Part shown: piece after piece, positions 16,328 to 24,423 of the stretch | How positions within the stretch are numbered: position 1 is the first letter of the stretch | Layout of the letters: each line of letters begins with the position of its first letter | NCBI GenBank assembly: GCA_019752015.1 | Contig: JAIEMQ010000006.1 | Location: forward strand, 320,842 to 384,841 | Source of the DNA: Cyanobacteriota bacterium | GTDB taxonomy: Bacteria > Acidobacteriota > Vicinamibacteria > Vicinamibacterales > UBA2999 | DNA length: 64,000 nucleotides | Direction: 5' to 3' | Program-made: the position numbers and the translations under genes | The notes under the pieces: model-generated | Database searches by the model: none | Seen by the model: the letters and a program-made list of their open reading frames with translations, nothing else | What the model was told of the DNA's origin: nothing

Positions 16328-18166
16328 GTGGCGGGGCGCGACGTCATCTGCCTGTCCTCGATCGACTGGGACTTCATCTGGCAGGGCCACCAGGAAATCA
16401 TGTCGCGGCTGGCGGCGAGCGGGCATCGCGTGCTGTTTGTCGAAAACACCGGCGTCAGGCCGCTGCGCTGGTCGGACCTGCCGCGCATCAAACACCGGCT
16501 TCGCAACTGGCGCCGCGGCACCAAGGGCTTCCGCGAAGAGCGGCCGAACCTGTTCGTGCAGTCGCCGCTGGTGCTGCCGTTCCCGTATTTCAATCTCGCC
16601 CGCCGCATCAATCGCTGGATGTTAAAGCGCAGCATCACGCGGTGGATGACGGCGGTCGGCGCGGCGCGGCCGGTGGTGTGGACGTTCCTGCCGACACCGC
16701 TCGCTCGCGATGTGATTGACTCGCTCGATCCGGCGCTGACGATCTACTACTGCATCGACGACCTCGCATCGAGCTCGCCCGAAGCGAAAAAGATCGCGCC
16801 GAGCGAGCAGCAGCTCTTCAAGTCGGCCGATCTCGTGTTCACGACGTCAGAAAAGCTGCGCGCCCGTGCGGCGCAGTTCAGCGATCGCGTCCACCTGTTC
16901 CCCTTCGCCGTCAACATGGGGACGTTCGAGAAGGTGCGGGACGCCTCGGCGCCGCCCCCCGACGACATCGCAACGTTGCCCCGCCCGATCGCGGGCTACG
17001 TCGGCGGCCTGCACCAGTGGGTCGATCAGGAGCTGCTCGCGGCCGTCGCCGAGCGCATGCCGGACGTGACGTTCGCGCTGGTCGGGCCGCCGCAAGTCGA
17101 CGTGTCGCGACTCGAGCGCGTCAAGAACATCCGCCTCTTCGGCCAGCGGCAGCACGGCGAGCTGCCCGGCTACGTGAAGAACTTCGACGTCGGGCTGGTG
17201 CCGTATCGCATCACCGAGTACACCTCCAACGTGTATCCGACCAAGCTCAATGAATACCTGATCATGGGCATCCCCGTGGTCGCGACCGATCTGTTCGAGA
17301 TTCGCCGCTTCAACGGCGAGCATGGCGATCTGATCCGCGTCGCCTCGTCCGTCGACGACTACGTGACGGCGATCCGCGCGTCGATCAGCAAGTCGGCGGC
17401 GCCGGTGGTGGCGCGCCGTATTGAAGTGGCGCAGTCCAACAGCTGGGATCGCCGCCTCGAGGCAATGTCCGCGCTGATCGAGCGCGCCTCGCTCGAGCGC
17501 GCGTCGAGCACCGCCGGTTGGGAAGGTCGCCTGCGCGCGATCTACAACCTGGCGCGGCGGCGGGCGCTGCAGATCGTCGTGCCGATTGCCGTCGCGCTGC
17601 TGCTGATCTTTTACACACCGCTGATGTGGTGGATCGCGGAGCCGCTCCGCTTCTCATCGCCGCCGCACGCTGCCGATGCGATCGTCGTGTTTGCCGGCGG
17701 CGTCGGCGAGTCCGGAACGGCCGGTGTCGGCGTGCCGGAGCGCGTCGGCAAGGCGGTCGAGCTCTATCGCGCCGGCTACGCGTCGACGATCGTGTTTTCA
17801 TCGGGGTACGTGTTCACGCTTCGTGAAGCGGAGAACATGAAGGCGATCGCCGTCGCGAACGGCGTCCCGGCGGATGCGATCATCCTCGAGCAGACCGCCG
17901 CCAACACCTACGAGAACGTCAGGAACACGAACCAGATTGCGCAGGCACGCGGCTGGTCGCGCGTGCTGCTGGTCAGCTCGCCGTATCACATGCTCCGCGC
18001 AACGCGGACCTGGCACAAGGTGGCGCCGGGCATTGCCGTGACGCCGACGCCGCCGGCGCAGAGCGAGTTCTACCTCCATGAGAGCGGCGCCAGCCTCGAT
18101 CAGATTCGCGGCATCGCGCACGAATACGCCGCACTCGTCGTGTACTGGTTGCGTGGATGGGCCTAG
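16328..18166 (+). CDS. Fusion: GT4-like glycosyltransferase plus membrane-anchored YdcF (DUF218) domain
   Basis: A 612-residue protein. Residues 1-400 look like a GT-B glycosyltransferase ('DVICLSSIDWDFIWQGHQEIMSRLAASGHRVLFVEN', 'GYVGGLHQWVDQELLAAVAERMPDVTFALVGPP', 'YPTKLNEYLIMGIPVVATDL'). A membrane helix follows near residues 413-435 (IVVPIAVALLLIFYTPLMWW). Residues 440-612 are a YdcF/SanA-type DUF218 domain ('ADAIVVFAGGVGESG', 'TIVFSSGYVF', 'EQTAANTYENVRNT', 'LVSSPYHMLRATRTW'). The single ORF shows no frameshift. The topology would put the glycosyltransferase inside and the YdcF part outside. YdcF proteins are linked to envelope polysaccharides, but their chemistry is unclear. The start is GTG 16328, two bases after the asnB stop. 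Confidence 0.82.
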   Translation: MAGRDVICLSSIDWDFIWQGHQEIMSRLAASGHRVLFVENTGVRPLRWSDLPRIKHRLRNWRRGTKGFREERPNLFVQSPLVLPFPYFNLARRINRWMLKRSITRWMTAVGAARPVVWTFLPTPLARDVIDSLDPALTIYYCIDDLASSSPEAKKIAPSEQQLFKSADLVFTTSEKLRARAAQFSDRVHLFPFAVNMGTFEKVRDASAPPPDDIATLPRPIAGYVGGLHQWVDQELLAAVAERMPDVTFALVGPPQVDVSRLERVKNIRLFGQRQHGELPGYVKNFDVGLVPYRITEYTSNVYPTKLNEYLIMGIPVVATDLFEIRRFNGEHGDLIRVASSVDDYVTAIRASISKSAAPVVARRIEVAQSNSWDRRLEAMSALIERASLERASSTAGWEGRLRAIYNLARRRALQIVVPIAVALLLIFYTPLMWWIAEPLRFSSPPHAADAIVVFAGGVGESGTAGVGVPERVGKAVELYRAGYASTIVFSSGYVFTLREAENMKAIAVANGVPADAIILEQTAANTYENVRNTNQIAQARGWSRVLLVSSPYHMLRATRTWHKVAPGIAVTPTPPAQSEFYLHESGASLDQIRGIAHEYAALVVYWLRGWA

Positions 18167-19347
18167 GCCGGGCGAAAAAACTCTTCATCGCCCTGGCGAT
18201 GACGACCATCGCCGTCGTCATCTGCATGGCCGCGATCGAAGTGTGGGTGCGATGGCGGTGGGACGACACCCAGGGTCAACCGGGTTTCTTCCTGACCGAT
18301 GCCCGTCGCGGCCAGCGCCTGTCGCCGGGTTATCAAGGCTGGTTCGCGGGCGTGCCGGTGCGGATCAACTCGCTGGGATTTCGCGACCGCCAGGAATACT
18401 CGCTCGAGAAACCGAAGAACACCTTTCGCATTCTCGTTCTTGGCGACTCGGTGACGTTCGGCCACGGCACGCTCGACGACACGACCTATCCGTATCTGCT
18501 CGATCAGCAGTTGAAGAAGTGGCGTCCTGACGTGGCCTGGGAAGTCTGGAACCTCGGCGTGCCGGGCTACAACACGGGACAGGAGCTGGCGTATCTCGAG
18601 CAGATCGGCCCGCAGTCGGATCCCGATCTCGTGATCGTCGGGTTCTATCCGAACGACTTCAGCGGCGACAACGCGCCCGCCAGACGCGGGCGATTCGCGC
18701 GAGCCGCTGCGCCGCTGCTGCGGCTGGCACAACGTCATCTGTACTCGTTCGAGTTCTACAAACGCGTGCTCTTGACCGCGCGCTTCAAATTGTTGACGTC
18801 CAAAGAGGATCAGCTGCGGCTTGAACACCTGGCCAGCGAAGAGCAGCTGTTGCAGGCGTCCGGCGGTGAGGGTGAGGCCGTGCAGCGTCTGACGCCGCTC
18901 GACCGCCTCGACGCGCCGGATCTGGAATCGTTCGCCTGCCCGGGCCGCGGCCAGCCCGGCGGGCCGACGTCATCGCTGGCGCAGCAGCTGCGCGCTCGCG
19001 ATCCTGAGTATGGATCGTGGTTCGACGCGGTCGATCGTCTGCAAGCGATGCATCAGCGCGGCGAATACAAGATCGTGTTCTTCATCAACATGGCACCCGA
19101 GGTCTGCGACGTCGCGGATCGCTTCGTCGATGGCGGGCGTCTCGCTGATGATGACGCGCTGCTCGAGGTGCTCGGCCGCGGCACTCCGGCGGTCAGCAGC
19201 ACGCGCGCCTTCTTTCACTACCGCCCCTCGCAGATGCCCGCCGCCGGCGGCCATGCGATCGGCAACTCGAACCTCGTGAAGGCTGAGACGCTTGCCGCGT
19301 TCCTCGAGGAAAAGATCCTGCCGCCGCTCCTGCCTCCCAAGTCATGA
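18157..19347 (+). CDS. Membrane-anchored SGNH/GDSL-like protein
   Basis: A 396-residue protein with an N-terminal signal anchor (residues 8-30, KLFIALAMTTIAVVICMAAIE) and an extracytoplasmic SGNH-type domain. Block I with the nucleophile is 'ILVLGDSVTFGHGTLDD', block II 'WNLGVPGYNTGQE', block III 'VGFYPNDFSGD'. The C-terminal block V, normally D-x-x-H, reads 'AAGGHAIGNSNLV', so the histidine is present but the usual Asp is not at its place. It overlaps the fusion gene by 10 bp and the WecA-like gene by 4 bp. Sugar O-acetyl transfer or hydrolysis is the probable job, with the missing Asp as a caution. Confidence 0.78.
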   Translation: MGLGRAKKLFIALAMTTIAVVICMAAIEVWVRWRWDDTQGQPGFFLTDARRGQRLSPGYQGWFAGVPVRINSLGFRDRQEYSLEKPKNTFRILVLGDSVTFGHGTLDDTTYPYLLDQQLKKWRPDVAWEVWNLGVPGYNTGQELAYLEQIGPQSDPDLVIVGFYPNDFSGDNAPARRGRFARAAAPLLRLAQRHLYSFEFYKRVLLTARFKLLTSKEDQLRLEHLASEEQLLQASGGEGEAVQRLTPLDRLDAPDLESFACPGRGQPGGPTSSLAQQLRARDPEYGSWFDAVDRLQAMHQRGEYKIVFFINMAPEVCDVADRFVDGGRLADDDALLEVLGRGTPAVSSTRAFFHYRPSQMPAAGGHAIGNSNLVKAETLAAFLEEKILPPLLPPKS

Positions 19348-20810
19348 CACAGGTGATCGTCATCCCGTTCGCGATCGCCTTTGCGCTCGCCGTCGCGTTC
19401 GTGCCGCTGTGCCGGCGGCTGGCCTTCAGGCTCAATCTGGTCGCGCATCCGCGCGACGATCGCTGGCACCGCAAAACCATCCCGATGCTGGGTGGCATTG
19501 CCATCGGGCTCGCCACCTTCGGCGCGTCGGCGATCACCGGCATTGCCGGTGAGGTGCCGGTCTTCCTCGGCGCCGCAATGGTGATTTTCGTCGTCGGCCT
19601 CGTGGACGACGTGTTGAACCTGAAGCCGTCGACGAAGCTGGTCGTGCAGCTGGCCATGGCGTCGGTGCTGGTCGCGTTCGATTTCCGTCTCAACTGGGTC
19701 GAGTCGCGATTGCTCGACAGCGCGTTGACCATGGTGTGGGTGGTCGGCCTGACCAACGCCTTCAACCTGCTCGACAACATGGACGGCCTGTGCGCGGGCA
19801 CCGCGGTAGTGGTGGCGCTGATGATGGTCGCGGGCCTGTGGACCGGCGTCACGCGCGAGATCGCCGGCGAAGAAATGGCGTTTCTCTCGATGATTGCCGG
19901 CGCCGCGTCGGGCTTCCTCGTCTACAACTTTCCGCCCGCGTCGATCTTCATGGGTGACTGCGGCAGCCTGATGCTCGGCTTCAGCCTCGCGGCGATGGCG
20001 CTGGGCTCGGAAGGCGTCCGCGGCAGCCGCACCGACGTGCTGACCGTGATCGTGGCGCCGGTGTTCGTGCTGTTGATTCCAATCTTCGACACCACGCTGG
20101 TCACGGTCGCGCGCATTCTTTCCGGACGATCGCCCGCAGTCGGCGGCCGCGATCATTCATCGCATCGCCTCGTTGCCATCGGGCTGTCGGAGCGATCCGC
20201 GGTGTTCCTGTTGTGGGGCCTCGCGGCCATGGGTGGCGCGATCGGGTTGATCGTCCGCAACACCACGCAAGGCTGGTCGATCGTGGTCGGCGGATTGTTC
20301 CTGACGCTGCTGGGACTGTTCGCGGTCTATCTCGCGCGCGTGCGCGTCTACGACGACCGCGCGGTTCCGCCGGCGCGGGAAAGCCGCTTCACGCCGCTGG
20401 TCAACGAGTTCATGCACAAACGGCGGGTCATCGAAGTGATGGCCGACTTCGTGCTGATCGGCGCGGCCTATTACCTGGCCAACCGCTGGCGCTTCGACGT
20501 CGAGGCCTACGCGGCCAACGCGGACACCTTCTATGGCTCGCTGCCGATCGTGGTCAGCGTGCAGCTGGTGAGTTTCTTCATCGCCGGGGTCTATCGCGGC
20601 GAGTGGCATTACTTCGTCTGGCGGCAGGCCGTGACCGTGCTCAAGGGCGCGGCGCTCGGCGTCTCCGGCGTCACGCTGTTCGTGATCGCGCTCTACGACT
20701 TCACCGCCGATTCGAAGATGATCTTCGTCTACTACGCGCTGCTGGTGCCGGTGTTCGTGATCGCCTCGCGCGCCTCGCTTCGCCTCGCCGGCGGCCTCCT
20801 GCGCCGCTAG
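19344..20810 (+). CDS. WecA/MraY-type polyprenyl-phosphate phosphoglycosyltransferase with extra C-terminal membrane domain
   Basis: A 488-residue polytopic protein. Residues 1-330 carry the family motifs 'HRKTIPMLGGIAIG', 'VGLVDDVLNLKPSTKL', 'NAFNLLDNMDGLCAG' and 'FMGDCGSLMLG', so it should load a sugar-1-phosphate onto undecaprenyl phosphate and start glycan assembly. After about residue 355 an additional block of four hydrophobic helices follows ('VIEVMADFVLIGAAYYLANRW', 'LVSFFIAGVYRGEW'). It resembles the N-terminal membrane part of PglF/WbpM/CapD-type sugar dehydratases, without their Rossmann domain. WecA proteins normally end before this. It is the last gene of the long plus-strand run. 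Confidence 0.85.
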   Translation: MTQVIVIPFAIAFALAVAFVPLCRRLAFRLNLVAHPRDDRWHRKTIPMLGGIAIGLATFGASAITGIAGEVPVFLGAAMVIFVVGLVDDVLNLKPSTKLVVQLAMASVLVAFDFRLNWVESRLLDSALTMVWVVGLTNAFNLLDNMDGLCAGTAVVVALMMVAGLWTGVTREIAGEEMAFLSMIAGAASGFLVYNFPPASIFMGDCGSLMLGFSLAAMALGSEGVRGSRTDVLTVIVAPVFVLLIPIFDTTLVTVARILSGRSPAVGGRDHSSHRLVAIGLSERSAVFLLWGLAAMGGAIGLIVRNTTQGWSIVVGGLFLTLLGLFAVYLARVRVYDDRAVPPARESRFTPLVNEFMHKRRVIEVMADFVLIGAAYYLANRWRFDVEAYAANADTFYGSLPIVVSVQLVSFFIAGVYRGEWHYFVWRQAVTVLKGAALGVSGVTLFVIALYDFTADSKMIFVYYALLVPVFVIASRASLRLAGGLLRR

Positions 20811-20839
20811 ACCCCGCCTCGCACCGCAGCGGCTTGAAA

Positions 20840-20845
20840 TATAAT
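20840..20845 (+). promoter_or_regulatory. Consensus -10 box (TATAAT) just upstream of an SGNH gene
   Basis: Perfect TATAAT eight bases before the proposed CTG start at 20854, in the 43-bp gap after the WecA-like gene. No good -35 hexamer was seen. Transcription starting about seven bases after the box would begin at the first codon, giving a leaderless mRNA. Confidence 0.55.
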
Positions 20846-20853
20846 CGTCGCCG

Positions 20854-21876
20854 CTGACCCGCACCTCTCTCGCGCGCCTCGTCGCCTTCAATACCGCCGC
20901 CCTGGCGGTATTCGCCATCCTCGGCGGCGCGATCCTCGAAATTTATTGCCGCACCGTGATTGACGATGGCGGACGCTTCGAGTTCGAGATGTGGCGGTAC
21001 GCCAAGGCACTCAAACAGCCTCGCGCCGATGCCGAGCTGCCGTTCTCACATCGTCCCAATGGCCGCGCCCACATCATGGGCGCGGATGTGGCGATCAACA
21101 GTCTCGGGTTGCGTGACGACCGTGAGATCAGTCCTGAGAAAGCGGCCGGCACGACGCGTATCCTGATGCTGGGTGATTCCGTCACGTTCGGCTTCGGCGT
21201 TGCCGGGTCGGAAACGACGGCACAGCAACTCGAGGCATTGCTCAAGTCCGAACGGCCAGCTGCGCGTATCGAGGTGCTGAACGCCGGCGTCGGCAATTAC
21301 AACACCTCCATGGAGGTCGCCGCGTACTTTCAGTTCTGGCGCGCTCTCGCCCCCGACATCGTGCTGCTGAATTTTTTCGTCAATGACGCGGAGCCGACGC
21401 CCGTGCCTCGCGGCAATCTGCTCACCCGATACAGTCTCGCCGCCGTGTACTTCGGCAGCCGGGTCGACGCGGTGTCGCGAATGACGAATGGCGCTCCGGG
21501 ATGGCAGGATTATTACGGCGGGTTGTTCGATGATCAGCAACCCGGCTGGCAGAAAGCGAAAGCGGCGATCGCCGCGCTGAAAGCCGCCTGTGATTCCGAC
21601 CAGCGCCCGCTGGCGATCGTCAACTACCCGGACTTGCACCAGACCCGGCCTTACCCGCTCACCGCGATCACCACCAAGGTCTCTCAGCTTGCGGACGGGC
21701 TGTCGATCCCGTTCCTCGACCTGACGCCGGAAGTCACGGACCAGGAGAACGCCGCATTGCTGTGGGTGAACGGCGGCGATCCGCATCCGAACGGCGCGAC
21801 CAACACTCGCTATGCGCGCCGGATTGCGACGTGGCTGCTAACGCGGTGGCTCGCCGAGCAGCGAAATAGCCGGTGA
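20854..21876 (+). CDS. Membrane-anchored SGNH hydrolase family protein (probable CTG start)
   Basis: The SGNH domain is complete: 'ILMLGDSVTFGFGV' (Ser), 'VLNAGVGNYNTSMEV' (Gly block), 'LLNFFVNDAEPTP' (Asn) and 'GGDPHPNGATNT' (Asp-His). The track starts at GTG 20956, but the frame is open back to the TAA at 20842. The extra residues (LTRTSLARLVAFNTAALAVFAILGGAILE) form the expected signal anchor. The only plausible start there is CTG 20854; no ATG, GTG or TTG exists in that frame. With it the protein has 340 residues, a size close to the paralogue at 18157. Probable role: esterase or O-acetyltransferase acting on extracytoplasmic glycan. Confidence 0.72.
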   Translation: MTRTSLARLVAFNTAALAVFAILGGAILEIYCRTVIDDGGRFEFEMWRYAKALKQPRADAELPFSHRPNGRAHIMGADVAINSLGLRDDREISPEKAAGTTRILMLGDSVTFGFGVAGSETTAQQLEALLKSERPAARIEVLNAGVGNYNTSMEVAAYFQFWRALAPDIVLLNFFVNDAEPTPVPRGNLLTRYSLAAVYFGSRVDAVSRMTNGAPGWQDYYGGLFDDQQPGWQKAKAAIAALKAACDSDQRPLAIVNYPDLHQTRPYPLTAITTKVSQLADGLSIPFLDLTPEVTDQENAALLWVNGGDPHPNGATNTRYARRIATWLLTRWLAEQRNSR

Positions 21877-21877
21877 C

Positions 21878-22364
21878 GCGAAAGACCGGCGACAACCGCC
21901 GCAGCACGATCGGCAGCGCGGCGCCGTACGGGTTACTGTCGCCATAAAAAATGACCGCGTCGGGTTTCAGATACAGGAAGTCCTCGAGGTCGGCCTTGTA
22001 GGCGAAGGCATCTTCTCCGGGGAAGCCAAGGTTGGCGACTCGTACGGGATAGGACACCCGCGCCTGCAACCGTTGTTCGCGCTGCGCCGGCAGCGCCTCC
22101 TCCGGAAGCACGCCGACGCTGAACACCGTGCCGGGGCCGATCATCAAGATGCGTTTTTCAGCGGCCTGCTTGCGGCCAAGCACCTTGCCTCTATAGCCCC
22201 AGACATTGACGGCCATGTTCGGCGCCAGCTTGTGATGCAGGTAGATGTCGGCCGCGAGAATGATCGCCGACGCGATGCCGAAAAACAATGCAGATGGCAA
22301 TGAAATGGAACAGCCATCCCCTGCGCCGACTGAGCACGATGGCCGGCTTCTTGGTCTCGCTCAA
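21878..22364 (-). pseudogene. Frameshifted, 3'-truncated SGNH-family gene
   Basis: The gene begins with TTG at 22364 overlapping the DUF5989 stop (TTGA) and encodes 'SETKKPAIVLSRRRGWLFHFIAICIV'. At the T5 run (22281-22285) the frame must shift to continue as 'FGIASAIILAADIYLHHKLAPN', the rest of the signal anchor. The SGNH block reads 'ILMIGPGTVFSVGV', with Pro-Gly where GDS is expected. After 'VANLGFPGEDAFAYKADLEDFLYLKPDAVIFYGDSNPYG' the homology stops and the ORF runs antisense into the convergent SGNH gene, so the 3' half is gone. A homopolymer sequencing error could explain the frameshift but not the truncation. Confidence 0.68.
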
Positions 22365-22520
22365 AACAGCGTGTAGATGAACGGACCGAGGACGCTGGAC
22401 TGCGAGAACACCATCAGCAAGCTGAGCAGCAGCAGCACCAGCACTAGCGGGGCCAGCCAATATTTCTTCTGCTCCCGGAAGAACTGCCAGAACTCGATAA
22501 AGACTCGACCCTTTGCCACG
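22361..22520 (-). CDS. DUF5989 (SxtK-like) small membrane protein
   Basis: A 52-residue protein absent from the ORF track as its own entry. It reads 'VAKGRVFIEFWQFFREQKKY' then a single helix 'WLAPLVLVLLLLSLLMVFSQ' and ends 'SSVLGPFIYTLF', the near-invariant DUF5989 layout (FLRE-KKYW, helix, APFIYTLF). The start is GTG 22520 with GGAG six bases upstream. In other bacteria this family accompanies SxtJ-type membrane proteins, carbamoyltransferases and SGNH proteins. Here only the SGNH remnant follows, and the upstream partner is a membrane glycosyltransferase. The function is unknown. Confidence 0.82.
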
Positions 22521-22536
22521 CTGATCTCCAGAGAGA

Positions 22537-24423
22537 TTATGTTCGCGCGGCTCGGTCGCGCGCAACCTCGACGCCGTCGAGCTTCAGCGCGGCCATCATC
22601 GCCATCGCCACGAATACGAACATCAGCGGCTGCATCGTAATGGTGTAGCGCATGTTCGTCAGCACGAAACAGATCGTCAGCGGCACGTAGACGATCGGGA
22701 CGAGCAGGAACGCGGCCGCCATTCTGCGCCGGACCGCGATCACCGCGCCGGCGAGGAAGACGAAGAAGTACGCGGCTGACAGGGCCGTGCCCGCCGCATA
22801 GGCCAGGCGCGCGCCGCTGAACTGCTGAGTCGCGTGCACGTCGTCGCTGCCGCGAATGATGAAGAGCCGCACCATGCGATAAGCGGAGGCGGCGACGAAC
22901 GCCATCGGGTCGCGGCCGATGTTGTCCATGGCCAGCGCCATGTAGCGCCGCATCATGTGCAGCTCCGCCCGGTAAAACACGGCGTTGGCGCGAACGTCGT
23001 CGACCGGCGGACAGGGATTGACGGCGCCGCTGACGAGGTCCGATCGCAGCCGCCACCGCGATGCGAGCGCTCCCGCCAGACCGCCTTCGACTTCCAGATC
23101 GGTCTGAAAGCCACGCCACTGCCGCGGAATGGCGATGCGCGATCCATCGCCAATGCGCAGAGCCGCGACCGCGTTATCGAACGAGAATTCGGCGCGCGCC
23201 TCGGCCGGCGCTTCAGGCAGCAGATACCGCACCGCTCGATTCAGATCCGCGGCGTCGACGATGCCGTTGCCGTCGAGGTCGTTGGCGCCGTCGATTTGTT
23301 CCTGCCAGGCGATGTGGCGGGCGATCCGCGCGAGATCGAACACATCCAGCGTCAGCTGATGGCGGTCGAGATCCTGCAGGTGACGATCGTCGACGAACAG
23401 CACGAATGTTGACGATGCGAAGCTGCCGGATTCGAAGAGGTAGTACAGAGTGGTTTGCGGCGGCGGCGCCGGGATTGCGAACGACACACGCTGGCCGGCT
23501 GCGACCGGGCTGACGCGCTGTCGATTCCCGTCACGATCGGTCCAGTAGACGAGCGTTAGCGTCTGGCCGGCGATGCAGCTATTCGGAGCGGCCGTGACGA
23601 TGACCGGTGATTCGGTGATGCTGGTGTAGGGCAGCGGCGGCGAATCGAAGATCGATCGCGGATTGCGGGCGCGGCTCTCGAGATACGGGCCCACCTGCAG
23701 CGTGCCGTACCAGAGCTGAATGCCGCCGTGCGTGCTCGTCGGCATGAACGTGTTCGTCAACCGGTAGTTGCGGACGATCCACGGCGTCAGCGCCGCGGTC
23801 ACGGCGATGCTGAACACGATCGCGCGAACCAGGTGCGCGCGTGTTCGACCGATCAGCACGTAGCCGGCCGCGACGATCGCCGGCAGCAGGATCATGTTCG
23901 GCCGGAACTGCGGCACGACGCCGGAGAGGAATCCGCCGATCGCAATATCGATCGTGCTGCCGGCGCGCGCGCCCCTCGCAAGGAGCAGCAGCGACGACAG
24001 GAACAGCACCGTGCAGACGGCGTCCGACGCCTGCGTCGATGCGTAGACCGTGTTGAACGAGAAGATGCCGAGGATCAGGGCCGCAAGCGTCGCGGTCCGG
24101 TTGCCGACGAGCGGCAATGCCAGGCGATAGAGCAGCACCGGCGCGGCGGCGTTGATGAACACTTGCGCGAGCACCGGCACCCAGACGCGATCGCCGAACA
24201 GCCAATAGAAAAACGCGCCATAGTACGCGTAGCCCCACGGCACGTCGGTGGTGCCGAACGGTTCGCCTCGCGCCAGCGCCTTCGCCAGCTCGTGATACTG
24301 ATCGATGCCCTGCCAGCCCCACGGGTGCGGCGCCCACACGAACGTGAAGAAGAGCCCGAGGGCGAGCGTGATGAGCGACGCGACGACGACGGTGCTGCGC
24401 GAGTCGAGAAGCCGCGCAATCAT
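22537..24423 (-). CDS. ArnT/PMT-like membrane glycosyltransferase with embedded dockerin-like domain
   Basis: A 628-residue polytopic protein. The N-terminal half has about nine hydrophobic segments and 'WQGIDQYHELAKALARGEPFG', the luminal acidic motif position of GT39/GT83-type lipid-sugar-dependent transferases. A large extracytoplasmic stretch of about 200 residues follows, then further helices near the C-terminus ('AYFFVFLAGAVIAV', 'AAFLLVPIVYVPLTICFV'). The soluble part contains 'DLDGNGIVDAADLNRAVRYLL', a calcium-loop/helix repeat of dockerin type, preceded by a degenerate first repeat ('LTLDVFDLARIARHI'). ATG 24423 overlaps the upstream stop as ATGA. Donor and acceptor are unknown. Confidence 0.75.
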   Translation of the reverse strand: MIARLLDSRSTVVVASLITLALGLFFTFVWAPHPWGWQGIDQYHELAKALARGEPFGTTDVPWGYAYYGAFFYWLFGDRVWVPVLAQVFINAAAPVLLYRLALPLVGNRTATLAALILGIFSFNTVYASTQASDAVCTVLFLSSLLLLARGARAGSTIDIAIGGFLSGVVPQFRPNMILLPAIVAAGYVLIGRTRAHLVRAIVFSIAVTAALTPWIVRNYRLTNTFMPTSTHGGIQLWYGTLQVGPYLESRARNPRSIFDSPPLPYTSITESPVIVTAAPNSCIAGQTLTLVYWTDRDGNRQRVSPVAAGQRVSFAIPAPPPQTTLYYLFESGSFASSTFVLFVDDRHLQDLDRHQLTLDVFDLARIARHIAWQEQIDGANDLDGNGIVDAADLNRAVRYLLPEAPAEARAEFSFDNAVAALRIGDGSRIAIPRQWRGFQTDLEVEGGLAGALASRWRLRSDLVSGAVNPCPPVDDVRANAVFYRAELHMMRRYMALAMDNIGRDPMAFVAASAYRMVRLFIIRGSDDVHATQQFSGARLAYAAGTALSAAYFFVFLAGAVIAVRRRMAAAFLLVPIVYVPLTICFVLTNMRYTITMQPLMFVFVAMAMMAALKLDGVEVARDRAART

